From: Dyadobacter sp. CY323
GTDB taxonomy: Bacteria; Bacteroidota; Bacteroidia; Cytophagales; Spirosomataceae
Assembly (NCBI RefSeq): GCF_021390245.1
Contig: NZ_JAJUXH010000003.1
Span: 62,001-126,000, forward strand
Direction: 5' to 3'
DNA length: 64,000 bases
In this document: in pieces, positions 17,979 through 26,847 of the stretch
Position numbering within the stretch: position 1 is the stretch's first letter
Layout of the letters: each line of letters begins with the position of its first letter
Notes under the pieces: model-generated
What the model was told of the DNA's origin: nothing
The model's input: the letters and a program-made list of their open reading frames with translations, nothing else
Database searches by the model: none
Position numbers and translations under genes: made by a program

Positions 17979-18026
17979 CAAACCGAAGATAGGTGGCCCC
18001 TGCCTGTTGTAACAACTTATCTCGCA

Positions 18027-20492
18027 ATGCGAAACGTTACTACCTATCTGTATGCGCTGCTTTTTAGCGTCTGCTTCATTTCCCAATCACATGCCGGGCA
18101 ACGCTTTGCCCAACAAACCATTTCGGGCAAAATCACAGATTCCGAAGATGGAAAACCATTACCCGGCGCGACCGTCAAAGCCGGTGAAATCCGCGGTACA
18201 AATTCCGGCAAAGACGGAAACTTCTCATTGAAAAACATTCCTGCGACGGTTACCGCACTTGAAATTTCCTACATCGGTTATCAATCCACGGTCATAGCGA
18301 TTCCAACTGACGGCCAGGTGGATGTGAAACTCACAAAAAGCACCTATCAGGCTGATGAAGTGGTTATTAATGCAACCCGCGTGACTGAAAAAAGCGCAAT
18401 GGCATTTACAAATGTGAATGCAGCTGCCATTGATAAACAAAACTTCGGGCAAGATCTTCCGGTGTTGCTCAACTTCACGCCATCGCTCGTCAGCACAAGT
18501 GACGCGGGCGCGGGCGTCGGTTACACAGGCATTCGCATTCGCGGTTCGGATGCCACGCGCATTAATGTGACGCTAAATGGAATCCCCTATAATGATGCAG
18601 AAAGCCAGGGTGTGTTTTGGGTAAATATGCCGGATTTCGCTTCGTCTGTAAGCAGTATCCAGATACAGCGAGGCGTCGGGACATCCACAAACGGATCCGG
18701 ATCATTTGGAGCAACCGTCAATATCAACACCAACGCATTACACAAAGAAGCTTATGCCGAGCTGAACAATTCGTATGGTTCATTTAATACATTTAAAAAC
18801 ACCCTGAAAGTCGGATCGGGACTCATTAAAGACAAGTTTACTTTCGACGCCAGGTTATCGCGCGTTTCTTCCGACGGATTTGTGGATCGCGCGTCTTCTG
18901 AGCTGCATTCGTACTATTTATCGGGAGGTTATTTTGGTAAAAAAAGCTTTGTCCGGGTCAATGTATTTTCGGGTAATGAACGTACGTACCAATCCTGGAA
19001 TGGCGTGCCGGAAGCCAAGCTGCGCGGAGATCGTGAAGGTGTTCTGAGTTATATCAATCGGAATGGCCTGGATGAAGCGGATGCACAAAATCTATTGAAT
19101 TCCGGCAACCGGACTTATAATTCCTATACCTATAAAAACGAAGTCGACAATTACCGTCAGGATCATTACCAGATCGTTTCCTCGCACGCATTGAGCGATA
19201 ACTGGAACTTCAACCTGAATGCATTCCTCGTTCGCGGGCTGGGTTATTATGAGCAATACCGTAAATCAGACGATTACAGCAATTACAACCTTCCGAATGT
19301 CATTATCGGAAACGATACACTCAGTGGCACAGATCTGGTCCGTCGGCGCTGGCTGGATAATTACTTTTACGGGACCACTTTTTCGCTCGATTACAACAGT
19401 TTCAAAAAGCTGACTGCGAGTATCGGCGGCGGGTGGAACAAGTATGAGGGAGAACATTATGGCCAGATTATCTGGGCCAGAAATGCCGGAAATATTGAAA
19501 ACGAGCATCGGTATTATTACAGCAATGGCATTAAAAAGGATTTCAACATTTACGGAAAGCTGTATTATCAGTTCACGGATAAACTGAATGCATTTGCCGA
19601 TCTGCAATTCCGGACGGTCAGCCACGACATTCATGGAACAGATAATGATCAGGTGCAACTGGCTGTGGACGAATCGTATTCATTTTTCAATCCAAAAGCC
19701 GGGCTAACCTATCAGCTGGCGGATCAAAGTTCAGTTTATGCATCTTACAGCATCGGAAACCGCGAACCGAACCGGGATGATCTGACTGCGTCTACTGCCA
19801 TTCTTTTCCCAAAAAGTGAGCATATGCAGAATGTCGAAGCTGGCTTTCGGACGCAGCGAGGCAAATGGGCGTTTTCTGCCAACTATTATTTGATGCATTA
19901 TAAAAACCAGCTGGTACTCACGGGACAAATTAATGACGTCGGTAATTCAATCCGGGTGAATGTTCCTAAAAGTTACCGGACCGGGATTGAACTGGAAGGT
20001 GCGGTCGCATTCAACAAGTTTTTAAAATGGAATTTGAATGCGACTTTCAGCCAGAATAAGATCAACAATTTCACAGAGTACATCGTGAATTACGATGATG
20101 GTGGTTACAATACGATCGATCACGGCAAGTCCGACATTTCATTTTCACCCAATGTGATCGCGGGAAGCCAGTTTACATATTCATTGGTCAAAAATGTAGA
20201 GCTGGCATTACTGACTAAATATGTGGGCAAACAGTATCTCGATAACACCTCCAATGAAACCCGGAAACTGGACGCCTACTTCACCAATGATATCCGGCTT
20301 TCCTGGACGATCAAACCAGCCTGGGCACGTGAAATTTCGCTCAATTTGTTGGTCAATAACATCTTAAATGAACGTTATGAATCCAATGGATACACCTACG
20401 GATATTTCGCCGGCGGCGCCGTAACGCAGGAAAATTTCTACTTCCCACAAGCCGGGACAAACTTTTTGGTCGGGCTTAATTTTAGGTTTTGA
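18027..20492 (+). CDS. TonB-dependent receptor under TPP control, probable thiamine-related uptake
   Basis: The protein has 821 residues: a signal peptide (about 1-23), a carboxypeptidase-regulatory-like domain (ISGKITDSEDGKPLPGATV, about 32-110), a plug domain (about 120-230, with GVGYTGIRIRGSDATRINVTLNGIPYND) and a 22-strand barrel ending in an aromatic residue (LNFRF). It is an outer-membrane active transporter energised by TonB. The TPP riboswitch in its leader marks it as thiamine-repressed, so thiamine, a phosphate ester or a pyrimidine precursor is the likely cargo. This matches the described class of thiamine-regulated outer-membrane receptors in Bacteroidota. No inner-membrane PnuT-like transporter or thiamine kinase gene lies next to it. 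Confidence 0.92.
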   Translation: MRNVTTYLYALLFSVCFISQSHAGQRFAQQTISGKITDSEDGKPLPGATVKAGEIRGTNSGKDGNFSLKNIPATVTALEISYIGYQSTVIAIPTDGQVDVKLTKSTYQADEVVINATRVTEKSAMAFTNVNAAAIDKQNFGQDLPVLLNFTPSLVSTSDAGAGVGYTGIRIRGSDATRINVTLNGIPYNDAESQGVFWVNMPDFASSVSSIQIQRGVGTSTNGSGSFGATVNINTNALHKEAYAELNNSYGSFNTFKNTLKVGSGLIKDKFTFDARLSRVSSDGFVDRASSELHSYYLSGGYFGKKSFVRVNVFSGNERTYQSWNGVPEAKLRGDREGVLSYINRNGLDEADAQNLLNSGNRTYNSYTYKNEVDNYRQDHYQIVSSHALSDNWNFNLNAFLVRGLGYYEQYRKSDDYSNYNLPNVIIGNDTLSGTDLVRRRWLDNYFYGTTFSLDYNSFKKLTASIGGGWNKYEGEHYGQIIWARNAGNIENEHRYYYSNGIKKDFNIYGKLYYQFTDKLNAFADLQFRTVSHDIHGTDNDQVQLAVDESYSFFNPKAGLTYQLADQSSVYASYSIGNREPNRDDLTASTAILFPKSEHMQNVEAGFRTQRGKWAFSANYYLMHYKNQLVLTGQINDVGNSIRVNVPKSYRTGIELEGAVAFNKFLKWNLNATFSQNKINNFTEYIVNYDDGGYNTIDHGKSDISFSPNVIAGSQFTYSLVKNVELALLTKYVGKQYLDNTSNETRKLDAYFTNDIRLSWTIKPAWAREISLNLLVNNILNERYESNGYTYGYFAGGAVTQENFYFPQAGTNFLVGLNFRF

Positions 20493-20531
20493 AGTTGAAG
20501 CAGAAATAATAAGTCTAAAAAGAAATTTCTT

Positions 20532-20576
20532 ACCTTGTCTTAAAGATTTACAAAGTCTTTAAAGCAAGGTTTTTTA
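20532..20576 (+). terminator. Rho-independent terminator after the receptor gene
   Basis: ACCTTG (20532-20537) pairs with CAAGGT (20565-20570), with a second inner stem TAAAGA/TCTTTA. The hairpin is followed by TTTTT. It lies 40 bp past the receptor stop. Confidence 0.85.
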
Positions 20577-20597
20577 TTTCACACACAATCAAAAATA

Positions 20598-20968
20598 CAT
20601 GACCTCCACATCTTTGGAATTGGTACAGGCATTTATACGATCCCTGACGTTTCCTCCATTTTAGGTCTACCTTCGAATAAAGTACGTCGATGGCTTCATG
20701 AGTACTGGAATGCATAATTTGGCAAACCTGATCAAACTACTTTTTCAGAAGGATCAATATTTACAAAACACGGCGGCAACGCGAGTTATTTGAAGCGCAC
20801 AATGTTGGTGTCTTTTTTCTCTCTCCTCCTTCCAAGAATGGCTATCAGTACTGGGAAATGGTGGAACAAATCATAAAAAGATGGCGTGAAATCAAAAAGC
20901 TCTGCCGGGAAAAGCGACCTTTTGCATTTGGCTGCACATCTCGAAGTAATGTGTTCGAAAGATGTTAA
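20598..20968 (+). pseudogene. Decayed DUF433-like antitoxin / PIN-like toxin remnant
   Basis: Two broken coding pieces fill the gap before hemE. Frame 20607-20714 reads GTGIYTIPDVSSILGLP and KVRRWLHEYWN, the start of a DUF433-type DNA-binding antitoxin, but has no in-frame start and hits TAA at 20715. A second frame, open from 20732 and ending at TAA 20966-20968, reads RELFEAHNVGVFFLSPP, then YWEMVEQIIKRWREIKKLC and RPFAFGCTS. That resembles the C-terminal end of a PIN-like (VapC45-type) toxin, though this half is less certain. The C-terminus of the first gene and most of the second are missing, so an internal deletion plus point mutations killed the pair. Confidence 0.6.
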
Positions 20969-20986
20969 TCCGTCCTTTGCTATTGT

Positions 20987-20994
20987 TACCTTTG
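20987..20994 (+). promoter_or_regulatory. TAnnTTTG promoter element abutting the hemE start codon
   Basis: TACCTTTG at 20987-20994 fits the Bacteroidota -7 element, with TTA (one mismatch to TTG) 19 nt upstream at 20965-20967. Only CCGC separates it from the hemE ATG at 20999, so the message would start at or within a few bases of the start codon. Confidence 0.5.
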
Positions 20995-20998
20995 CCGC

Positions 20999-22024
20999 AT
21001 GAAATTGAAAAATGACCTTTTACTCCGTGCGGCACGGGGGGAGAAAACGGAGCGTACGCCCGTTTGGATGATGCGGCAGGCAGGCAGGATATTGGCAGAA
21101 TACCGTGCAGTCCGTGAAAAAGCAGGCAGCTTCATTACCCTCGCAACCACGCCGGAAATGGCAGCCGAAGTAACGCTTCAACCCGTTGATATTCTTGGAG
21201 TTGATGCAGCAATTATCTTCTCCGACATTCTGGTGATCCCGGAAGCAATGGGACTTCCCTACGAAATGATCGAACAACGCGGCCCGGTTTTTCCGGCAAC
21301 TGTGCATTCCATTCAGGATCTCGAAAAGCTGCATGTCGCCGAACCGGAAACGGATTTAAAATATGTCCTGGATGCCATTAAGCTGACCAAGATCGGTTTG
21401 GAAGACCGCGTTCCATTGATCGGTTTTGCCGGCGCGCCTTTTACCATTTTCTGTTACATGACGGAAGGTAAAGGCTCCAAAACTTTTTCAGTTGCTAAAA
21501 AGCATTTGTATGCAGATCCTCAATTCTCGCATTTATTACTTCAAAAAATAACAGATAGTACCATCGCATATCTGAAAGCGCAGATTACTGCCGGTGCCGA
21601 TCTGGTGCAGATATTCGATTCGTGGGCGGGGATACTTTCACCCGAGCAATACCGGGAATTTTCACTTCCTTATATCAAACAGATCTGCGACGCGATCCAT
21701 GAAGTACCGCTTACGGTTTTTGCAAAAGGTGCATTTTTCGCAAGAAAAGAAATCGGAGAACTGGATTGCTCCGTTGTCGGGCTGGACTGGAATATGGATA
21801 TCCGGGAATCCCGCGATTTGATCCCGAACAAAACATTGCAGGGAAACCTGGACCCTTGCGTATTATACGCTTCTTATGATCAGATCAAAAAAGAGGTGAA
21901 AAATATGCTGGACCAGTTTGGTACGCAACGCTACATTGCCAATCTCGGCCACGGCGTTTATCCCGACACCGATCCGGATAAAGTGCGCTGCTTTATTGAA
22001 TCTGTAAAAGAATTTTCAGCCTGA
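20999..22024 (+). CDS. hemE: Uroporphyrinogen decarboxylase
   Basis: This 341-residue enzyme is of normal length and decarboxylates uroporphyrinogen III to coproporphyrinogen III in haem synthesis. The N-terminal signature [17 protein letters not shown] (20-36) is diagnostic. [13 protein letters not shown] and [14 protein letters not shown] also match. It is cytoplasmic. It follows the decayed toxin-antitoxin remnant and is followed, with only one base between, by a HAD phosphatase gene, so the two are probably co-transcribed. No other haem biosynthesis gene lies nearby. Confidence 0.97.
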   Translation: MKLKNDLLLRAARGEKTERTPVWMMRQAGRILAEYRAVREKAGSFITLATTPEMAAEVTLQPVDILGVDAAIIFSDILVIPEAMGLPYEMIEQRGPVFPATVHSIQDLEKLHVAEPETDLKYVLDAIKLTKIGLEDRVPLIGFAGAPFTIFCYMTEGKGSKTFSVAKKHLYADPQFSHLLLQKITDSTIAYLKAQITAGADLVQIFDSWAGILSPEQYREFSLPYIKQICDAIHEVPLTVFAKGAFFARKEIGELDCSVVGLDWNMDIRESRDLIPNKTLQGNLDPCVLYASYDQIKKEVKNMLDQFGTQRYIANLGHGVYPDTDPDKVRCFIESVKEFSA

Positions 22025-22025
22025 T

Positions 22026-22556
22026 ATGTCCGAAACAAAAACCAAATGTGTGTTCCTGGATCGCGACGGCGTACTCAACGAAGATTGTACAAATTATATG
22101 TACGACCTGAAAGATCTGGTAATCCCCGAAGGAGTTCCGGAAGCACTGAAAACGCTGAAAGATGCAGGCTTTCTACTGGTAGTAGTGACGAATCAGGCAG
22201 GTATTGCCAAAGGATTGTACACAGCCGATCATGTATACACGATCCATCAGGCTATGCAGGCAGCGTCCGGAAATGCGTTGGATGATCTTTATTTTTCTCC
22301 GTATCATCCAGACAATTCAGGTGTTTCACTTTCCAGAAAACCGGGTTCTTTGATGCTGGAAAAGGCGATTGCGAAATATGACATTGATCCTTCGCAATCC
22401 TGGATGGTTGGCGACAGGGACAGAGATATGGAAGCGGGGAAAAATGTGGGCGTCAGAACCATTCACATTGTCCCGGAGAATGAGGAGTCTTTTGGTGATT
22501 ACGCTGTGGTGAATTTATTAGAAGCAGCAAAAATCATCCTTCAAAATCAGAATTAA
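22026..22556 (+). CDS. HAD-IIIA phosphatase, GmhB/HisB-like, zinc ligands replaced
   Basis: The 176-residue protein has a full set of HAD motifs: FLDRDGVLNED with nucleophile Asp12 and acid/base Asp14, VVVTNQAGIAKG, and MVGDRDRDMEAGKN. The overall pattern is that of D-glycero-manno-heptose-1,7-bisphosphate 7-phosphatase (GmhB). In GmhB the zinc loop reads like CPHHP and then CDCRKP. Here the equivalent positions read SPYHP and SLSRKP, so the three cysteines and one histidine are all replaced. The zinc site should be absent. The substrate may still be a heptose bisphosphate, but no other heptose genes are present. It starts 1 nt after hemE. Confidence 0.85.
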   Translation: MSETKTKCVFLDRDGVLNEDCTNYMYDLKDLVIPEGVPEALKTLKDAGFLLVVVTNQAGIAKGLYTADHVYTIHQAMQAASGNALDDLYFSPYHPDNSGVSLSRKPGSLMLEKAIAKYDIDPSQSWMVGDRDRDMEAGKNVGVRTIHIVPENEESFGDYAVVNLLEAAKIILQNQN

Positions 22557-22681
22557 GCTTTTACAACCGGTGCTGGTGCCGTTGTTTTTTGAACTGAGCC
22601 ATAAGCCGGGCAAGCATGCTTGGTGCACGAAGAAACGGCGAGCGTTCCGAAAATAGCAACAAGAAGTAGGATCTTTTTCAT
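22553..22681 (-). CDS. Tiny lipoprotein with a Cys-Pro-Ala-Tyr motif
   Basis: A 42-residue protein starting at the ATG at 22679-22681 (a longer frame to 22744 would spoil the signal). MKKILLLVAIFGTLAVSSC is a clear lipoprotein signal with lipidated Cys19. The mature part has about 24 residues and contains HACPAYG and a Thr/Ala/Pro/Val-rich tail. It should be anchored in a membrane facing the periplasm or outside. Its stop codon overlaps the stop of the convergent HAD phosphatase gene. I do not know a function. Being short, it is easily missed by gene callers. Confidence 0.7.
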   Translation of the reverse strand: MKKILLLVAIFGTLAVSSCTKHACPAYGSVQKTTAPAPVVKA

Positions 22682-22792
22682 TTTTCTGTTCGTATAAGAT
22701 TTTGTCACCGCAAAAATATAAAAATAAATTCTTTGAATGAGCATTCACGTTGGACTAATAACGAACTCATTCAAAGAACTTTATACCTGATA

Positions 22793-24277
22793 TCAGATTT
22801 TTGTTTCAGCCAATTCCGCCTCGGCTTCAACCGCCTCGATCTCAGTTTCCTTTTTGATTTCCGGCGCAGTATAGGTTTCATCTTTAAAACCCAGGATTTT
22901 CAGCATTGAATCACTGTTCTGCTCTTCTGCAAAAACACGGGAAATAAGATTACCTTCCTCGTCCCGATCCACCAGCACATGCTTGGGCGCCGGAATCAGA
23001 CAATGCTGAATGCCGCCGTATCCGCCCAGAGATTCCTGATAAGCTCCGGTGTGAAAAAATCCGATGTATTGCTTCTCGGTTTCCTCTTCAAAAATGGGCA
23101 TATACAGATCCGCACTATGCATTTCACTGTTGTAAAAATCCTGCGAATCACAGGTTAACCCTCCCAGATTTACTTTCTGATACGGACTGTCCCAGTTGTT
23201 GATCGGCAGCATGATGTATTTCTGGTTCATGCCCCAGGAATCGGGAAGCTGCGTGATGAATGAGCCATTGATCATATACCATAACTCCTTGTCATTCTGC
23301 AACTTTTTGTCAATGATTTCGTAAATCACCGCGCCACTTTCACCAACGGTATAGCTGCCGAATTCGGTAAAGATATGCGGCACCGGAACGTTGTTTTTAT
23401 TACAGATCCACTGAATGTTTTCAATAATCTCATCGATCATCTGCTGATAATCGTAGTTGGATTGCAGGGATGTCTGGATCGGTAAACCGCCACCGATATC
23501 GATCGAATCGAGCTCCGGACAGATTTTCTGCATTTCACAGTATTTGAACATAAAACGGGTTAATTCACTCCAGTAATATGCACTGTCTTTAATGCCCGTG
23601 TTAATAAAGAAATGCAGCATTTTCAGCTTAAACCGCGGGTTAGGCTGGATTTTCTCTTTATAAAGCTGCTGAACGTCGTTGTAACGAATGCCCAGACGTG
23701 ATGTATAAAATGCAAAATTCGGTTCCTCGTCCGTTGCGATCCGCATTCCGAAATTGACTACATCTGCGGTAACCTGCTGCTCGTAAGATTCAATTTCTTT
23801 GAGGTTGTCAAGGATCGGAATCACATTGAAACCTTCATTGATCAATTCGCTCAGATATTGGGTGTAACGTGGCAGCTTGTAGCCATTTGCAAGAATGTAG
23901 GTGCTTTTCTGGACTTTGCCGCGGCGGTACAGTTCCCTGATAATGGGGATGTCAAAGGCCGAAGAAGTCTCAATGTGAATATTGTGCTTTAAAGCCTCTT
24001 CCAGAACAAAACTGAAATGGGAAGACTTGGTACAATAGCAATAGGTGTAAGACCCTTTGTAATTATGCCGTTTAAATGCATTCCGAAAAAACATATTTGC
24101 ATTGTAAATATGCTCTCCGATTTTTGGTAGATAGTTGATCTTTAATGGAGTACCATGTTCTTTGATGATGTCCATCAGCGGTACATTATTAAACAGCAAT
24201 TCGTTATTATCAACGTTGAACTCCATAGTGGGAAACTCGAACGTTTGCTCAATAAGGTCAATGTAGCTGCTTTTCAT
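22793..24277 (-). CDS. speA: Arginine decarboxylase (fold III, SpeA-type)
   Basis: This 494-residue PLP-dependent decarboxylase has alanine-racemase-like fold type III. CYCTKSSHF carries the PLP lysine (Lys84). Further features are DSIDIGGGLP (phosphate-binding glycine loop) and GGLTCDSQDFY, with the Cys-Asp pair of the active site at the dimer interface. It matches the shorter biosynthetic arginine decarboxylase form of Bacteroidota, which makes agmatine for polyamine synthesis. The C-terminal tail is acidic (EIEAVEAEAELAE) and probably disordered. No agmatine deiminase or spermidine synthase lies next to it; the nearest genes are unrelated. Confidence 0.9.
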   Translation of the reverse strand: MKSSYIDLIEQTFEFPTMEFNVDNNELLFNNVPLMDIIKEHGTPLKINYLPKIGEHIYNANMFFRNAFKRHNYKGSYTYCYCTKSSHFSFVLEEALKHNIHIETSSAFDIPIIRELYRRGKVQKSTYILANGYKLPRYTQYLSELINEGFNVIPILDNLKEIESYEQQVTADVVNFGMRIATDEEPNFAFYTSRLGIRYNDVQQLYKEKIQPNPRFKLKMLHFFINTGIKDSAYYWSELTRFMFKYCEMQKICPELDSIDIGGGLPIQTSLQSNYDYQQMIDEIIENIQWICNKNNVPVPHIFTEFGSYTVGESGAVIYEIIDKKLQNDKELWYMINGSFITQLPDSWGMNQKYIMLPINNWDSPYQKVNLGGLTCDSQDFYNSEMHSADLYMPIFEEETEKQYIGFFHTGAYQESLGGYGGIQHCLIPAPKHVLVDRDEEGNLISRVFAEEQNSDSMLKILGFKDETYTAPEIKKETEIEAVEAEAELAETKI

Positions 24278-24823
24278 TGATTTGTCAGTCGCGATAGCTA
24301 TTAGTGAATGGTGGGTTAAACAAAAGGAACAAAAAGACTCGAAATTTGGCTAGAATCTATGTCAATTCCAAACACCGATTATTACCAAATCATTCCCCTT
24401 CCAAACTGATTTATCGGCTTAAATACCAAGTTCATACCCCAAATAAACCGTTTGATAATTTTTTCGTTGATCTTGGATTTCATGTCTTCCTACATTTAAA
24501 CTTCATTACTTATCAAAATGTGATGTTGCGGTTACATATATAACGTTTTCAGGAGTAACTTTCAAAATACTTATTCTTGATAATTTACCATTTGCAGTTT
24601 TTAGCTAAACTTTTCAAAATTCTTATGAACACCTCATCAACTTTCGAAAAACAAATTCCGCTTCTTTTAAGTAGTTTATAAAATATTGATAATGAGACGT
24701 TTAATTTACATGCCGCGACTTAGCATTCATTCAGAAAACACATTATTAAAATTTCCTTAGAAAACTTTAAAACTTTACAGAGTTTTCATAGTTTTTATCA
24801 TTCGAATATTTCAAATTTGCTGC
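24278..24823. other. AT-rich non-coding gap between speA and the efflux regulator
   Basis: These 546 bp are clearly richer in A+T than the flanking genes. Short frames exist (for example 24304-24543) but have no coding character. The left end holds a single TAGCTATTAG unit (about 24294-24303), like those in the repeat block at 12999. The region must include the divergent promoters of speA and the TetR gene; near the latter, CAAATTTG at 24812-24819 is one mismatch from the -7 consensus. Confidence 0.6.
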
Positions 24824-25450
24824 GTGAAAGATCGAATTATAAAATCAGCATGTAATCTGTTTTGGCGCTACGGGATCAAGAGCGTTACGATGGACGATAT
24901 TGCCAAGGATTTGGGTATATCAAAAAGAACTATTTATCAACATTACTCCGATAAAGAAGCAATACTCGCGCTGGTCATCCAGCAAGAGATCACGTCTCAG
25001 AAATGCGAGATGGAAAAATTGGACGAGCAGGCGTCCAACCCGATTGAGCAAATGATGTACGCGTCCAGGCAAATGCGCGATTCACTTTCGGATATGAACC
25101 CAACCCTGCTGTATGATCTCAAAAAATACTATCCCGCTGCCTGGGATTTATTTCAAACCTATAAACATGAATATATCATCAAAAGCATCCGCGATAACCT
25201 TGTTCAGGGGATCGAGCAGGGATTTTACCGTCCGGACATCGACATTGAAATCCTGTGCATTTTACGCGTCGAACAAGTCGTAATGGCCTTTGACCCCACT
25301 CTCTTCCCTCCCAAGAAATTCGATATGATGCGGACACAAATGCAGTTTCTGCTCCACTTTTTGAGGGGGATATTGTCGGAAAAAGGATTTGAATACTACA
25401 ACACCATAAAAGATAAATCAGCAATCGAATTCAACACCCATGAAAAATGA
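24824..25450 (+). CDS. TetR/AcrR family transcriptional regulator
   Basis: This 208-residue regulator starts at GTG (24824-24826). That start gives the usual short lead-in (KDRIIKSACNLFWRYG) before the helix-turn-helix, which reads VTMDDIAKDLGISKRTIYQHYSDKEAIL at about residues 21-48. The rest is a helical ligand-binding domain. It is the first gene of a run with TolC, adaptor and RND permease genes and overlaps the TolC gene by 11 nt. It therefore most likely represses this efflux operon until an inducer binds. The operator was not identified. A GTG start is unusual here but well supported by the alignment of the helix-turn-helix. Confidence 0.9.
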   Translation: MKDRIIKSACNLFWRYGIKSVTMDDIAKDLGISKRTIYQHYSDKEAILALVIQQEITSQKCEMEKLDEQASNPIEQMMYASRQMRDSLSDMNPTLLYDLKKYYPAAWDLFQTYKHEYIIKSIRDNLVQGIEQGFYRPDIDIEILCILRVEQVVMAFDPTLFPPKKFDMMRTQMQFLLHFLRGILSEKGFEYYNTIKDKSAIEFNTHEK

Positions 25451-26804
25451 ACAAAGGATACGCCGCGCACTGATGCTGCTGGCGATAGTAATCAGCTTCT
25501 TCCCCGCCCGGGCGCAGGAAGGATATTCCCTGCCTCAGGCTGTGGAATACGCGATCAAGCACAATTTGAATATTAAAAATGCACAGCTTGATGCCGTGTC
25601 AGCGGAGGCGCGCATTGGTGAAATTCGTGCGGCAGGTTTACCACAAGTGTCTGCGGCCGTTGCATTGACAAATAACATCATTATCCCAAGGTTTTTCCTT
25701 CCGGGAGGCAGTTTGGATCCGAATACCCCCAAGGATGCACCACCAGCCGCTCTTGAATTCGGTATTCCGTGGCAGGGTTCGGCTTCGGCTAATTTGAACC
25801 AGCTCATTTTCAACGGTTCTTATTTTATCGGTTTGAAAGCCGCTGCAACCTATCGGGAACTGGCCCAAAAATCAACTACTTCGTCGAAAGTGCAGGTAGC
25901 AGAGGCAGTTACGAAAGCTTACTATTCCGCGCAAGTGGCGGAAGAACGTGCCAAGTTGCTCGACCTAAACATTTCCCGGGTGGACTCGCTCATGCGCGAA
26001 ACCAAAGCAATGAATGAAAGTGGTTTTGTAGAGCTTTTGGATGTGAATCGCCTTGAAGTGCAGATCAATAACCTGCAAACGGAAAGACAAAAGGTGCAAA
26101 ACCTTATCGAACTCAGCTATGCCCTGCTGAGATATCAGATGGGAATGCCTGCAAATGAGCCGATCAAACTGACGGATGATATTAATGCAGTGGATGTGGA
26201 GTCGCTCAGGGCAATATCCACCGGCAATGATCTGAGCTATGAAAACCGCATTGAATACTCGTTGCTGAATACCCAGGAAAAGCTCGCGGGACTCGACCTG
26301 CGCAATATCAGGAGCGGTTACCTGCCCAGCGTGTCGGCCTCGCTTGGATATGGATATAATGCGGGTGCGGATAAATTCTCGCAGTTGTTTACCAATAACT
26401 GGTTTCCCAACATGGTTTTAGCCATCAATCTCAACATTCCGATCTTCGACGGTTTTTCCAAAAAATACCAGATCAACCAGAAAAAGATCGCCATTGACAA
26501 GGTTAAGAACAACCAGACATTGCTGAAACAGTCGATTGATCTCGAAAATAACCAGGCGAGCATCAACATCAAGAATGCATTTGCAACACTGGAGACGCAG
26601 AAACGCAACCTGACACTTGCCGAAGAAATCGTGCGCGTTTCGAAGATCAAATACAAAGAAGGCGTTGGCTCCAACATTGAGGTGATCAATGCGGAATCTT
26701 CACTGAAAGAGGCGCAAACCAATTACTTCACAGCACTTTACGATCTGATGATTGCCAAGGTAGATCTAAGCAGAGCCAAAGGTGAGCTTTACACCGAAAA
26801 ATAA
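25440..26804 (+). CDS. TolC family outer membrane efflux channel
   Basis: The protein has 454 residues with a signal peptide (about 1-26, ending FPARAQ). Two repeated helical OEP domains follow, opening with YSLPQAVEYAIKHNLNIKNAQLDAV and a matching second half. YKEGVGSNIEVINAESSLKEAQTNY near the C-terminus is typical of the family. It forms the trimeric outer-membrane tunnel of a tripartite pump. It overlaps the regulator upstream and is followed by the adaptor and RND permease. Confidence 0.93.
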   Translation: MKNEQRIRRALMLLAIVISFFPARAQEGYSLPQAVEYAIKHNLNIKNAQLDAVSAEARIGEIRAAGLPQVSAAVALTNNIIIPRFFLPGGSLDPNTPKDAPPAALEFGIPWQGSASANLNQLIFNGSYFIGLKAAATYRELAQKSTTSSKVQVAEAVTKAYYSAQVAEERAKLLDLNISRVDSLMRETKAMNESGFVELLDVNRLEVQINNLQTERQKVQNLIELSYALLRYQMGMPANEPIKLTDDINAVDVESLRAISTGNDLSYENRIEYSLLNTQEKLAGLDLRNIRSGYLPSVSASLGYGYNAGADKFSQLFTNNWFPNMVLAINLNIPIFDGFSKKYQINQKKIAIDKVKNNQTLLKQSIDLENNQASINIKNAFATLETQKRNLTLAEEIVRVSKIKYKEGVGSNIEVINAESSLKEAQTNYFTALYDLMIAKVDLSRAKGELYTEK

Positions 26805-26847
26805 TATTAACACGAAACAAAATTTGAAACAGCTACTTACTAATACC

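Noticed and set aside
17859-18086. Minus-strand frame of 75 codons across the riboswitch
   Set aside because: It is an artefact of the conserved RNA element and the start of the receptor gene on the other strand.
24304-24543. Open frame of 79 codons on the plus strand
   Set aside because: It lies in AT-rich DNA and has no recognisable motif or coding character; judged to be chance.
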